Origin: Gibbula magus
Taxonomy: Eukaryota; Mollusca; Gastropoda; Trochida; Trochidae
Assembly: GCA_936450465.1 (NCBI GenBank)
Contig: OW388296.1
Coordinates: 13,947,867-14,011,866 of the forward strand
DNA length: 64,000 nt
Reading direction: 5' to 3'
The position numbers were made by a program, and so were the translations under genes. Below the pieces are notes generated by a model. It did not search any database and had not been told where the DNA came from. It was given only the letters and a program-made list of their open reading frames with translations. Each line of letters opens with the position of its first letter. Within the stretch, counting starts at the first letter, position 1. This document shows positions 23,454 to 36,900 of the stretch, piece after piece.

Positions 23454-25069
23454 CCCTGGCAATAGACCCTTCTCATTTTTAATCTCTGCGTGTATAACAG
23501 AACTCACTCTGGACAGAGATGGGGAAGGATTCATACAGGTCCATCAAAGTGCTGTTGACTGGGACGTTACGAGCGGGGTATTTTATACAAGAAAGTCTAC
23601 CTACATATTCGGAAATGTATTCGCTTGCAGGATACGTCCACGTTTGTTCGTGTCGTGATGCTTACACGTGATTCTTTGGTCAGTTATTTTTGCGGATTTT
23701 CTCTCTGACGACGATTAACTATTTCCGAAATGTTAAAATTCTAATTTATTTATCAGATGTCATGTTCTAAAGATATAGCGATTGTAAACTATAGCTATTC
23801 AAGAGTTGAAACAGATTGATATTGATAACATCATTCAATTGAAAATGTTCAAAACTAACCAATTTCGGGAGTTACCCGAGTTGAAAAACTACTGTCTGTC
23901 GAGAAAATGGTTGTTGACGACTGCCAACTTCCGGTTTAGCATGGACAGGGCTTACCCCCTGTGATGTTTGCAGCTTAACTCAACTTTTTGATGAAAGTGT
24001 GCAATAGAAAAGTTGTTGTTCTTGAAATTGTACATATGCACGTTGGAGTAAAATTTCAATAGCATAACAAGTTAAGTAGTTATGAACCTTTGCTGAAAAT
24101 GGCGATATTCTGAAAATGACAATCTCCTACGACTTGTCGCACGTAAAAATACGCGCTTGAAAATTATAATCCTTAATAAATGACGTTTCCATTTCAAACT
24201 ATTAAGCGTCTATCTATCTTCAAGGATTTTTTATCCATAATTCTTCAAATGATATACCCTTCGAAAATGCTGAAAATAACAAAATTTTACTTTTTGGGGA
24301 ATATGTCCAAATTGTGGCCAAACTATCACGTTTTATATGATAATGATGTGTTATGGAATTGTTAAACTAGTTATAAGAAAGAGAGGGCAATAAGTACCTT
24401 TTACATAACTTCATTCGTAACAGAGTTATGTCCCTTTAAAGTCATAGTTCGAAATTCCTGTTTTAAAAAAGTTCAATCTTTTTTAAAATGCTATACTCCG
24501 AAAAAAAAAAACGGTTTGACATGGAGCTGAGGTTGAGAGATTCATATACTAGTAAACAGCAGTATTACAGCTTTCAAACGAGCTATCGTACATAGCTGTA
24601 TATATTGCCGTTATTTAGGAGAAGATTTTTGAAAACGCGTACCCTCAAAATCACCAAGTTCACCAAATTTTCAGTTTTTTCGAAATAGCAAAAAATCTAT
24701 TATTACGGCCGAAAATCGCAATAGGCCTAATAGATAAGGAATGTATATGAAAATATATTGATAAGTTTTCGAGGAATTGAGGATTGAAGTTTTGACTTAA
24801 AGGGGAGATAACTCACGAAAGTAGTCGAAAATGGAAAAAAGGGCTTCAAGGTGCACACCTTCAGGTCACAGGCTATCATCCCTGTTAATTTCATGAAATT
24901 CGACCCAGCCGTTAAGTCTGAACGCGAGGCACAAAATTGTACAAATAATAATAATAATCAGGATAACTTCAATACATGTAGGTCTTCAGACATTCGTCTT
25001 GAAGACCTAATAACAGTGACTACAAAGAATCTTAGCTTTAAAAAGCATACGCCCGTAACTTTATCATTT
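23454..25069. other. Non-coding stretch, probably repetitive
   Basis: I recognise no exon here. The text has features common in dispersed invertebrate repeats (aattcgacccagccgttaagtc near 24898 and an (AAT)n run near 24945). A perfect 10-bp hairpin (taggtcttca/tgaagaccta) lies at 24980-25009. Element boundaries cannot be set from a single copy. Confidence 0.4.
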
Positions 25070-26110
25070 TCAGGATCTTTCACGTAGAAGCATTGTATGA
25101 GATTTAATATCTTCTCTGGTATGCCATACATGTATGATCATATTATCTTCCATAGGGTGTATGCGGTCAAAGGCTTTATCGAAGACGATGAAACTGATGT
25201 AAAGTGGTGATCTACATTCGATGCACTGCTCTATGATGTTTCTGGTTGTAAAGTTCTGATGATACACCATTTTCCCTTGCGGATTCCAACTTGTTCTGGT
25301 CGGAGGAGTGTGTCGATGTAATTGTCAATCCTGTTGAGGGTTCTACACATAACCTTACGTGGAAAAGAGAAAAGAGTGATACCCTTCCAGTTACGTTCAT
25401 TACCTAGATCTCCTTTCTTTGGTACCTTTACATAAAGATCTTTCGTCCAATTGTCTGGTATTCTTTCTTCCTTCCATATCTTGCCAAACAGCTTGCAGAG
25501 TATTTTGCTGGTGTCTATGCCTGCTGTCAACATTCTTGCATGGATTCCGTCTTGTCCAGGAGCTCTGCCCGTCTTCATATTCTTGATTGCCTTGTGTATT
25601 TCCATTCCTGAGGGAGGGTCAATGTTGATTGGAAGATCATCTGCTTCAGATGATGTGAGATCTGGTCTGTATAACACATGCAGTTCTAAAGTGTTCAGTC
25701 CATCATGCAGCTCGTTCTTCATCATTTTCTAGGATTCTTCCATTCTTGTCTCTTACAGGTGGTGCTTGCTTGTTATCGCTAGCTGTATCGTGATCTTGTA
25801 AACTGGGTTTAGGTCACCATGTATAGCTGCTCTTTCTGCCGTTTGTTCTTGGAAGATTTTATTGTCTTTTCTAGCTTTGCGTTTGACCTCTTTATCCTTC
25901 TGTGCTGCTTCCTTCAGTCTGCTGGACCTTGTTGATACGATTTTTTCTATCAACTTGCAATTTCCTCTATTAGTTTCCAGATGTTTTCACCCAGCCATTT
26001 TTTGTTGTTTCTTTTGAGGAATCCAGTAACTTTTTCACTTGTTTCTCTGTATATATCTCTGATGTCCTCTATCGACACTTGGCAACTGGGTTCTCTTTTT
26101 GTCAACTTCT
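25070..26110 (-). pseudogene. Dead non-LTR retrotransposon (LINE) fragment, reverse transcriptase region
   Basis: On the minus strand three broken reading frames read in order. A basic linker (KRKARKDNKIFQEQTAERAA, about 25953-25753) comes first. Then an RT N-terminal part (APGQDGIHARML; NWTKDLYVKVPKKGDL; NWKGITLFSFPRKVMCRTLNRI; LRPEQVGIRKG, 25725-25231). Last, in another frame, comes a segment with IIEQCIECRSPLY and FDKAFDRIH (about 25270-25100). The catalytic YADD box and everything after it are gone. Frameshifts and stops break continuity near 25240 and 25740. Motifs resemble RTE-type elements; the clade is uncertain. Confidence 0.85.
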
Positions 26111-26824
26111 ATTTGGACTGTCACTTTGCTTTTTTTAAATGAATACTACCTTATGTAACAATTCTGAAATATTGCTTTTTGTGTAATATAAAATGAACAT
26201 GAATTTCAAAAACATCATAAATAAAACAATGAGCTATTCTTTTAATTTCGTTAGAATGTTGAAAATGCATCCTTCAAATGAAAAGATTCATTGTGAAACT
26301 TGTGCAGAAGGATTAGTAAGGAATATGTATCAACATGATCAGACACTTTGAATGATTGTCACTGTACTTGGTGTGCATAGCAAGTTTAGTAGCACTTTTC
26401 CCTCCCTCTGTGCCATCTCGATCCTGTTCATTTAATGGCTTGCATGATAAAACATCCATCATATTTCTCCTAAGTTTATTAGATGAACATGATTTCTTTT
26501 ATTGGTTGCAATTATCTAAATGTCATGACAAGACTAACTTATCCTGAAGGCCTACATGTATGCTCTCTCAACATGTTGTGTGCAGTGTGCATGTGGTCAA
26601 CTGTCTGTACATGTGTCAGGAGGACTAAACCTACCCACATTGTTGATTAGGATGATCTCATGATGACAGAAGATATTTCAGATATCGTCAAAGTAAACCA
26701 TTACCAAATTAAGGTTTATTTTGTCAATTTCTGCCATGTTTGAAAAGAGGTTTATCCGATATTTTGTGATGACCAATACTTGACAAAGATTTTTCATTCC
26801 ATATAACATTTCTCTACAAAATGA

Positions 26825-26872
26825 GTGAGTGAGTGAATTATTGCTTAACGTACTTCGCCAGTATCGCAGCGA
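26825..26872 (-). mobile_element. 48-bp severely 5'-truncated retroposon
   Basis: A 14-bp direct repeat tctctacaaaatga at 26811-26824 and 26873-26886 brackets 48 bp. Read on the minus strand this ends ...gttaagcaataattcactcactcac, a gttaa-type retroposon 3' end with a tcac-repeat tail. It resembles the 3' end of the SINE at 4411 but is not identical. It is a dead-on-arrival insertion. Confidence 0.75.
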
Positions 26873-26886
26873 TCTCTACAAAATGA

Positions 26887-29800
26887 AAACAAGATACTTG
26901 TTGTAATAAATAACATTTAATAAAAGAAAGCAGTTAGTAAATTCTTATTTTCGCAGTTTTGTACAGTATACAGTTAGATTATCACTTACAACAGACAAAG
27001 TGAGTGTACAAACAGAAATTTTGGACATTACAGAAACACCTTGTTACAGAAACAATGTTAACGGAGATTCCTCCTCTTAAAAGAGCATAATGAGGTTTTA
27101 CAAACTTGTATTTCAACAATTAACCTTAATATACTATAAATAACATAATACAGATTGAATGTTAAAAAATATTTTCAAGTTGTACCTATCATCTGGAAAC
27201 TGTTTTGTTATTTTTTATATTCTAGCTCATAATAATCTAACTGTGGTGTGTACAAGCAAAGGGTTGACAACATGGAAACTACATAAGGGCTTCAGGATTC
27301 TTCTTGTAGGTCTTCTTTCTGAAACACAGCATGTTTTTTTGTCACATCTTTTTGTTGTTGTCACATCTTTGTTAAATGTGTAGTCTTCAAATTCTAGAGG
27401 AAAATTATGTTTCATCTACAAAAATTAAGAGAATTTCCAAGAAGCTATAATGAAACCAAAAATGTCTAGTATTCACAGAAATAGAAAAATAATTGTGTCT
27501 TTGGAGGGGTCTTTAAAAAAAGAGATTGATTGCTGAATAAATCTAATGACTATCACTTTTTTCAATGTTTTGTTCATTTTTTTCCTTAAAGAAGACGACT
27601 TCACAGAATGTAAATCGTATCATTTACTCAATTTGGAATAGTTTCTTGGTCAAAATGTCAAAAAACCCTTAATTTCTATTTCCATGAGTAGCTTAGTTAA
27701 ACATAGACATGTTTCAAAGGAAGATATTCAAAATGCACTACATATTTACAAGGACATTCAAAGAGTCAGAGAACAGAGATCCTGAACATTTGAACAACTG
27801 TGTCCATGTTCACCCATTCTGAATACACGAAGTGATACAATTCTGCAAAGAATTTTTTACAAACTTCATCTTGCATACAGGACTAGTCTATTGATGAGAT
27901 CAATAAATAAGCAACATTTCTACAACCCATATCCAAAGTAAAATTTTCTTATATTTTTTCACTCTTTCCATCTGCAAAGTTCAAAAGCAAGGTAATCATC
28001 ATTCTACCATGACATTATAAAATCCTTTGATTGGTTTATTTTATTGTAAAACGGAGGTACGAACACAATTTTTTGAAGGGTCATTTACCACGTTTGGGTA
28101 CATGATGACATAAGATTCTAGGCCAAACTATGTCATTGAAATAAACGTATCAGTTATCAGTTATCTTCACTTTACAGGTTCCATCATGTTTTTCTTCTCA
28201 GCAATTTAATCTGTTTTGGAAAATAATTTTAATTTTGACAGATATTTTAAACAGTGAAACTACAGTAGTCGATCAAGTTAATGTCCAACAAAAATATCTA
28301 ATATGAATAAAGTCAGTTTAATGGCACAGCAAGATCATTTCTATCTTAATTTGTGGAATATGATTACCTTTCATAATCAACACTTCAATATGAACATTTT
28401 TGCGGCTTTCTTTCACCACTATCTAATAAATTTTAATAATGTAGGCATGTGCTTGTTATAAATATGGAGATAAATATGTTAGAAAGAAAAATGTTAAATA
28501 TAGAGATTTAAAAGCATTACTTGATTTGGAAAAACTCATTTCCAACTAATTGAAAGCCATTAGATTGGCTTTGTGAATAAAAAGAAATGCATAATGCTTA
28601 GTTAAAAAGTGTCAGAAAAGTGCAGAGTAAGCAAGAAGTGGTGTGCAGAAAAAGTCGTCTGAAAAGAATTTAGAGCATTTTTCAATCTGATCAAAACAGA
28701 CATGTTAAAAAACAGATGCATCAGGATTGAAAGAAATAACTAATCATGTCCAGTCATACTATCCCTATCATTATCTATCACTGCTTACATTGCTACCTGA
28801 ACAGGCCAAATAGCTTAGTAGCTTCATTAAAAGTACAATTAGTTGCACTTTATGTACCACCAGTGAGCAGTGCCTTGAGTTGGATATTATAGGAATTCAA
28901 ATTATTATTGACATCATTAGTTTCTGTGGAAGTGTCTCATAGATTATTCCAAAGATGTCTGGCTTTGATCATAGATTCAGAGCATGAGTAGAATATAATG
29001 TTTAGACATATCTTCTCCAGACCCAAAAATCTAGCAGCAGTTACTTGACCAAAACAGGCTCTGTAAGTACTCTGATACTGAGTGCAGGAAGAGGTTGAAA
29101 GCTACCATTCTGCTTTCAAAGAACATGCTTACATGCTACCAGCCACCCAAAGACACTTTAGACTTGACTAAATAAACAATCTTTCAGATCCTAATGCACC
29201 ATGTTATTCTGACTTAGCGTTTTAATCAAATTGATTTTTCCCAGTACATGTAAAGTTTCTTATTAAAATAGACACTACTCTAAAAGACGAGATAAGAATG
29301 TGGTTTCAAAATAAAATCATGAACTAAAATGTGACAACATATATTGTTAAATACAAACCCCTTTAATTAAAAGTTCAAAGATGCACAAAATCAAGTAAGA
29401 GAGATGTTAATTACGGAACTAAATGTTAATTGCATGCAACAACAATTATTGTATGTATACAAACTCACCACACAGTTAATTCACATCCATCCTGTTGATT
29501 AAATATCTATTACTGTTAGCAGCTTAGCCAACATTCAACATTTACAAGTAAAAAAATAAACAAACAAAAGGGCTAGGGTTCATTCACAAAGGGTTATTGA
29601 ACAAAGACTAAAATTGTGATGATTGACAATCTTTTTTTTTTTTACCTTGTGACAGTGAGTATTGAGTGTAATAGCATAAATATAATGCTTATATGAACTG
29701 GTCGGTAACCAGGCTTTCAAAGTATAAATCTCTACCTACCCTACATTAAAATTACTGTAAAACATTTTATGCAACATACTAAAGGACTCGTAAACTACTT

Positions 29801-30916
29801 ACATGTATGTACAGCTCATTTTAACTTATTTTCTTTTATTGATTTAGAACTAGACTTGCCTAGATAGTTACCGAATGAGAAATTTGCGAGATTGTGAATT
29901 TTACTTTTATAAGTCAGTAATAATAAAGTCTTAATTATCAGGATGAAAAGGCTTCCTTTTGCATTACAACTTCTCTATTCTGAGAGTGTGACATTAGTAT
30001 ACAGATCTTTGTAGCGTTATGAGAATCTGAAACGTATAAGTTGCAACTATAATACTGGTCTTTATTTTGACCTTAATTTCTAAATGCTGCTCTAAGAAGT
30101 GAACAGGTATCCAACATTATTCATCAAAGATTTGTTACGCTGGCAATATTCCAAACCAATTTATTGGAAGAAACCTGTATTGAGATTAGAATATTGCAGT
30201 GCATTATTATAGAAATACCATTATTTATCTTTCTACACATTTAAATGAGTCACGGGATCAATATGAATCAGAACATGGTGAAATTTGAATTATATAAAGT
30301 GAGGAAAATCCAGGGATCTTCAATAAAAATGAATGCTGCAGTTAAAACCATGTGTAGCATATTGAAAAAAAAATCCCCTTAGGAGTGCCTTTATGAACTT
30401 TTAAATCTTTTCACGATCAATTCTAAAAAATATGTGATGCAATGGATGTGCTTCTTTAGTATATTCCATGTGATAACAGGAGGAAGTAAAGCCAATTTAC
30501 AGCAATGGTTGCAATGGGTGTTAAACAAATGCAGCAAGATGAATAACATAATTTGAATCATTACCACTCCCAAAAATCATGGACTGTTGGCAAGTCACTT
30601 TTTTAGATACATGTTCCTATTTAATAGAGAGTGCAAGAGTTTAATTGAAAGCACAGACATTGAAAAAGGAATTCCTTTTGATTAGAATTTGAGATATTTG
30701 AGAAATTTCTGTCACCTACATTACGACAAACTAATACAGTTAGTCACATAATTAAACAAAAGTTAAGTATCAAACTACATGTTTCAAATCATGTTGAACT
30801 GAAGTATTAAATTACATTCTGGTTTATGTAAAATGAAAATCGAGAAAGAAAACTCATATTAAAATGCTATTGCATGATGCTTTTCAATTCAAAACATCAC
30901 TTTTCAAACTTCCAAC
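26887..30916. other. Long non-coding stretch downstream of IDH3G
   Basis: I recognise no exon on either strand. The right part presumably includes the IDH3G 3' UTR, because the stop codon is at 30917-30919 on the minus strand; the polyadenylation site was not determined. No structured repeat is obvious. Confidence 0.4.
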
Positions 30917-33900
30917 TTACCAAGCTTTTGTCTTGGGTTTTAGGTCCTCGATTATGGCTTGAACTACTTCAGTTGTTGTGGCTTGGCCGCCCACATCAGG
31001 TGTTTGGGTCTGAAAGAAATTTCCATGATTCTCTGAAATGTTATTATCACTGTTTGATTACCTCTAGAATGTAAATGCTAACCATGAGCTCTCTCCTCTC
31101 TTAGGAGGTATAATAATTCAAACATCAGCCTATCATAAAAAATCAAAAAAGCATACCTACAAAGAGAAAAAATTATCAAATAGAGACAGTGTACGAAATA
31201 ACTGTCGGTTTTGTCACTGGTAAAAATGTTTCTTGTTTGAAGAACAGATCTCCTCAGTGTCGGATAGGTGCTCCCAAGTTTTTTCATTCAGTTTTGTAAC
31301 AGTTTAACAAGCCAGTCGGACTTGTTGACAATTGAACTGATTCAAAATGAAATCATCATTAGCTGGCTGGCAGGCTGCAATATTGATCAATAAATGAACA
31401 CAGATGAAACTGAGGCTTACCGGTATATTATTACAAATATTTTCAACACAATCTCATTAACACTAAACCTAGGTTTTTTTGAAAGGTGAAAATATAAGGC
31501 CAATTGTTATCAACATTTTTACAAAAAGAGTTTCTGCATAATTAAGAACTTCTTATTACAATCTACTCCAATTGAACTTACTCCTTTGTCTCCCAACACA
31601 TCCATTGTTGACTCTCTGATCAGGGTGGCATGTCGATGGTGGCTGAACACACAAGGATAAATTTGTTAATGTAGATATTATCTATACGTTTATTTGAAAT
31701 TGGATAGCATTCAAGTATGTGCTCACGTATGAGAACTTGTAAAAAAATGTCTATGCCTAGTAACTCCTAGTTATCTTAATTTATGTTTATTCTTTGAACT
31801 TAATTGATAAGTGTATGGTACAAATTTAAAGTTATTTACCTGAAAACCTTTTTTTCTGATAGTTATGATCATTGAGTCTACCAGTTTTTATTTTATCTGC
31901 TTTCTCTTTTCATGAAGTTGTAACAAGCTGACGTCTTCTATTTGCATTGCATATTAGCAGAAAGAGCTCAAATTTGCTTTACATAACAACTGTTAACTGA
32001 GGGCAGAAAATCTGGCAGCAAGCGCTGGACAAACCCAAATGTGAATGACTCTTAACAGCCATAATGAAGATTTGGTGCAAAAATGTTTAAAAAATAAAAT
32101 TATATCCAATGATTTTAATGATTTTAAAAGGAGACAAGTGACAGAGGATGAGACACCAACCAAACAATGTCGGTTTTCACAGTGTTGGATTTCAAAACAT
32201 TGGATTAGAGAGAATCCTTCTGAATGTAGTGTATATGGTACCAACCCCAAATAGTCCAGCATATCACAGCTTGCCAGCATTAGTCCTGTGGGGTTAGCTA
32301 TGTTCTTCCCTTTCAGAGAGCGGCCAGAGTTCCTTGTACCCTGTTCAAAACATCATTTCAATAACCAAGTTCAACCATAAAATATTTAGTAAGTATGTTA
32401 AACTTGACACTGATGATCAAATCATGACCTCTTGAATTAGAAGTGTCAAATAATTAATTTATAATGATTTCAAGACTATATTGAGTTCTTTTTATTTGAC
32501 ATTGGTGAATAGTCAGCTCAACAGCCAAAGTAAGTGTTAGTTGATCTCAAGATATACATATTCTGCATTATCACCTGATTTCATAAAACATTCTTACAGA
32601 ATGATAACTTACACTTTCAAAGACTGCATACTCCTCCCCTATATTCATGCCAGGCACTATTCCTGCTCCCCCGACTAGGCCTGATGCCACACTTCCCAGA
32701 ACATTGCCGTACAGGTTGGGCATCACTAGCACGTCAAACTGTTGGGGCCGCGATACCATCTGAATAGAAATTGGTTGAAATTGTGAATATTTAAGTTTGA
32801 CCATGTGAACTTCAAATTTCATAACATATAGCATTACATTTGTCTTGTTGGATAAATATAACAATACTGATAAGAATTCCTAATTTATATACAAACTTAA
32901 CTGAAATAGCTTGGAAATTGCAAACATTTGTTCTGCTGGATTTATAACAAAAGGTATCGGACTGATAAGATAAGATTCCTTTTTTACATCCTACCACCTC
33001 ATTTGAAACAGGTTTGAAAACATTCTATGACTGCGAACTTTATTATTACTATTACAAGGATTCAATGTTTTGGTGAAGGCACATATCAAAGAACATCATA
33101 CAATTTCTGCTTATACCCCACTTCCGGTCTCGTTGCTATGGTTTCTTTTGTTACAAGTGTAGGTGTATTAGCCGATACACCTACACTTTTTCTGATATAC
33201 CTATACTTTTTCTGATATACCTACACTTTTTTCTGATATACCTACACATTTCTAATATACCTACACTTTTTACAACTGAGAAACAATGTACCGTATATTA
33301 CTGTGTATAAGACGACACCCTTTCTCAGACCCCTAAAATCAGGTAAAAACCATGTATCTCATGTATAAGACGACCCCCTTCTAGCAATCATGGAAACAGG
33401 TCGACATGCCATGATGGGAAAACACGTTGGTAAGATTTGGTAACGGTAAGTTGATACCGGTAATTTTGTAAGTAACATGATATTTATAAATGTTTTGTTA
33501 TGAACGTTTGTTTTTAAAAGAAATTGTTTTAAATGTACCCTAAAATAAAAATATATATAAGTTTACTTACGGTGTTTGTTATTATTTTTTAATGATATGT
33601 CATTTTCTTGACAATTCAAGCGAGTCAAAATCCTCTCGCCATTTTATAAAATCTAAACAAAGCCGATACTCCGTACACAGATTTAGAAGTCGCTTCAGTG
33701 TTTATATGATAAAAATGGTGCGAAGAGCTTTGATAACCAAGCTTGATTGCGCATGCCCGAAGCCAAGCAAGATTTAATGTCTAGATTTCTATCGTAGCGT
33801 TGAATTAAAATGTAAATATTTGTCCCTTCTTATAAACAAAGTTGAAATAGTTGTATTTAATACTGCAGAATGCTGGTGAAAGGTTGGTAATGTTTGATAG

Positions 33901-36900
33901 GTGAAGTCAAGCCATTATTTTTCATTCCAACTCTGGTTCGCTTTACCGCTGGTTCTCTATTACGCGGCTGTCAGTATTGGCTCCCAACATGTGTTATAGC
34001 GAGGGGCCACTCAATGCAGCTAACTTCTCAAGCTAAAGACGTGTTTATTTAACGTTGACCATGTAAACTACCACTTCAATCCAGAGAAGGATATACAGAC
34101 CAATTACTGATAAGTACACAACAAAGCTAAGATAATTACCGGATACGTTAATGAATCACTGCCCTGATTGGAATTAACATTACGTCAATGACACGTGTTT
34201 ATCGAGATAAGCTTGTCAAGTTTTATGAATGAATAGGTTAGTTGTAGAATTTCATTGGTCCACGTCATGAATGAATGGCTAAGTTGTGGAATTTCATTGG
34301 TCCGCGTCACTGAATTTATCAATCGTTTGCTTGACTGCTGGTACCACTTTTGGTACGTCAACCTATTATGTTTAAATGAATTATCAAATATATTTTATGT
34401 ATTTAACTCCATATAGTAATAAAAAAAACCACAATAATACATAATAATTATAAAAGAATATTTATTTCCATTTTGTAAGCACATCGATATTCTGTATTGC
34501 TGTTTCCGGTTTCAACATCGTGAGTTCGTCAATCAAGCTTCAAAATTTCTTCTTCTGAAACATAGCCCTTGTGTATAAGACGACCCCCTTCTTTGACCCC
34601 CTATTTTCTGGTATAAAAAAGTTGTCTTATACACAGTAATATACGGTAGTCAATTTCCAAATTCTAAGTGATGATACCTCGTGTATCAAATGATACCCTA
34701 CACTTTTCCCAGTTGAGGCCTTACTCGGCTCCGCCTCGTAAGGGCCCCACAGGGAAAAGTGTAGGGTATCATTCGATACACTCGGAAAAGTATGGGTATA
34801 TCTTTCACTTAATCTACCATAATTCAAAAAGCTCCCTCAAATCATAAGAATGCAATGACAAACCTGCATGCTAGCATTGTCAATGATCATGTCACTAAAC
34901 TCTATGTCTGGATAAGACTTGGACATCTCACGGCAACACTCCAGGAACAGACCGTCACCCAGCTTCCTGTAGGAGAGAAACAGCCTGGGTTTGATTGTTG
35001 CATTCATGATTTTGTACCAAAAGGTATTACATTCCAAACAGTAGGATAAGTATACCATTTCACTAATAGTCCAAACATTATCAGTAGAAACTTTATTGTT
35101 TGATTAACATGAATAGTTTTCTAAAGAATTTCAATCACTTGTATACTTACATGATGTTTGCTTTATGGATTGCAGTCACCTTCTTTCTACCATGTTTTAC
35201 AGCAAAATCAAAGGCATATTTTGCAATTCTAGATGATTTTTCTCTAGTGATGATCTTCAGACTCTCTACAACTCCGCTGACATTCTGTAAACAAAAATAA
35301 TCTTTCATTATTCATATAAAAAGGGAAAATAATTAACTGAATAAAGATTTTCAATTAGTTTGTAATAATGAGATGAATTTGTGAGGTGGCTTTATTTGAC
35401 ATATTGAGAATCTCAACAAAGTTTCTTCTGATATAAAATATATCAAGACAAGTTGATAAAATATCTGAGTCTTGCAAATGATATTTAACTTTAATATATA
35501 CAAGTGTTGAAATATTGGTTATATGAGGGTGAGATTTTATATAATTAATCACCCATAATCATTCTTCATTTATTTCAATGAAAATATGCATATCTGAACA
35601 CAGCCCTGATGTCATAACACTGCGACGTCCATGTTTACGACGTCATGGATTATAATGTCATCCGGTTTTTTATAATGTGGCATTGTTGAATATTTTTGAT
35701 GATGCATTATGATTGTGCTGTCATGTGATTGAAGGTGACAGGGCATTGTTCAAAATCTAATGCCAACACTTTATCTCCTTAGAAATATTACTTGATCTTG
35801 CACAAGCCATGTCTCATGTGGAACACAGTTTTGGATTATAATCAGCTACTTAATTGAGCTTTATGCTGCTCTAAATCCTTTGACGTAATCTCCCAAAGCA
35901 GGGGTCGAAATTAACCTTTTCAATGCAGTAGCCATTCGGACAAGTGCATTTCTAAAAGTACTAGTCCAGACTTATTCCAGCTAGCCAAATACATCTCCAT
36001 GATCATTTCATCTCAAATTTTAACTAGTCCTTCGGACAACCAGTTTTTACGCTCTACCAGCCCAGCTTCTTTTTCACCAGCCATGGGCTACTGGACTAGT
36101 GCTAATTTCGAACCCTGCAAAGGATCATCAAAATAGGACTACCACTTGGACCAAATCAAAAACAATCACAACTGTACTTTCTCTTGCATGTGAAACATTA
36201 AAAAGATCAGAGTCAGAGTATCGGATAAATATTTTAAAATTAGCACCCTGATTTAAAAGGACTTACTTCATGTTCTAGAGATGTGTATTCTCCTTCTGTG
36301 TTCTCACGGATGAGGATGATGTCAAGATTTTCATGTTTTGCACTGATACCCGGTACACTCTTACACCATACAACGTTGGCAAACAAGTTGAGCTTTGTTC
36401 TGGAACACGGACAATAGTCAATCTTGTAAATAATTTTAGTACAGGAATATAGGTGACATTTTACAATGATAGTAAGTCACAATTTTTTTTCCACCATAAA
36501 CAAAAGGGTTATTTACTATTTGGCATAATATCAGAAGTGCAGGTCAAGAACAGAAGTGGTATCATTGCACACTCATAGTTCTACCACTGATGATATCAAC
36601 AGTATTTTGTGAAAGCAATATTTCTTAAACAACGTTTAAATTAAATAATAATAATATTAAATAACTTTAATTGATTATGAGAAGATCTTAACAAATGTCT
36701 TTCTTTCTCAACAGAGCTTACTCAAGTATTATGTTCCCAAAAAACGACATTTATTTTTTAACTTATAATACGCTTTTTTTGCGGTATGACCGTTTGAGGA
36801 TTGTTATTAGTTGAAACCAAATTATTTCTTTTTTTTCTCATTTATCTTTTATAACATATAAGTCTTACACATTTACACACCGTGAACATTTTTACAAACC

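Noticed and set aside
23050..23534. Near-identical ORFs on opposite strands (MVLYMLRYSPLYHPWETLSEKS)
   Set aside because: Produced by the two arms of the foldback element.
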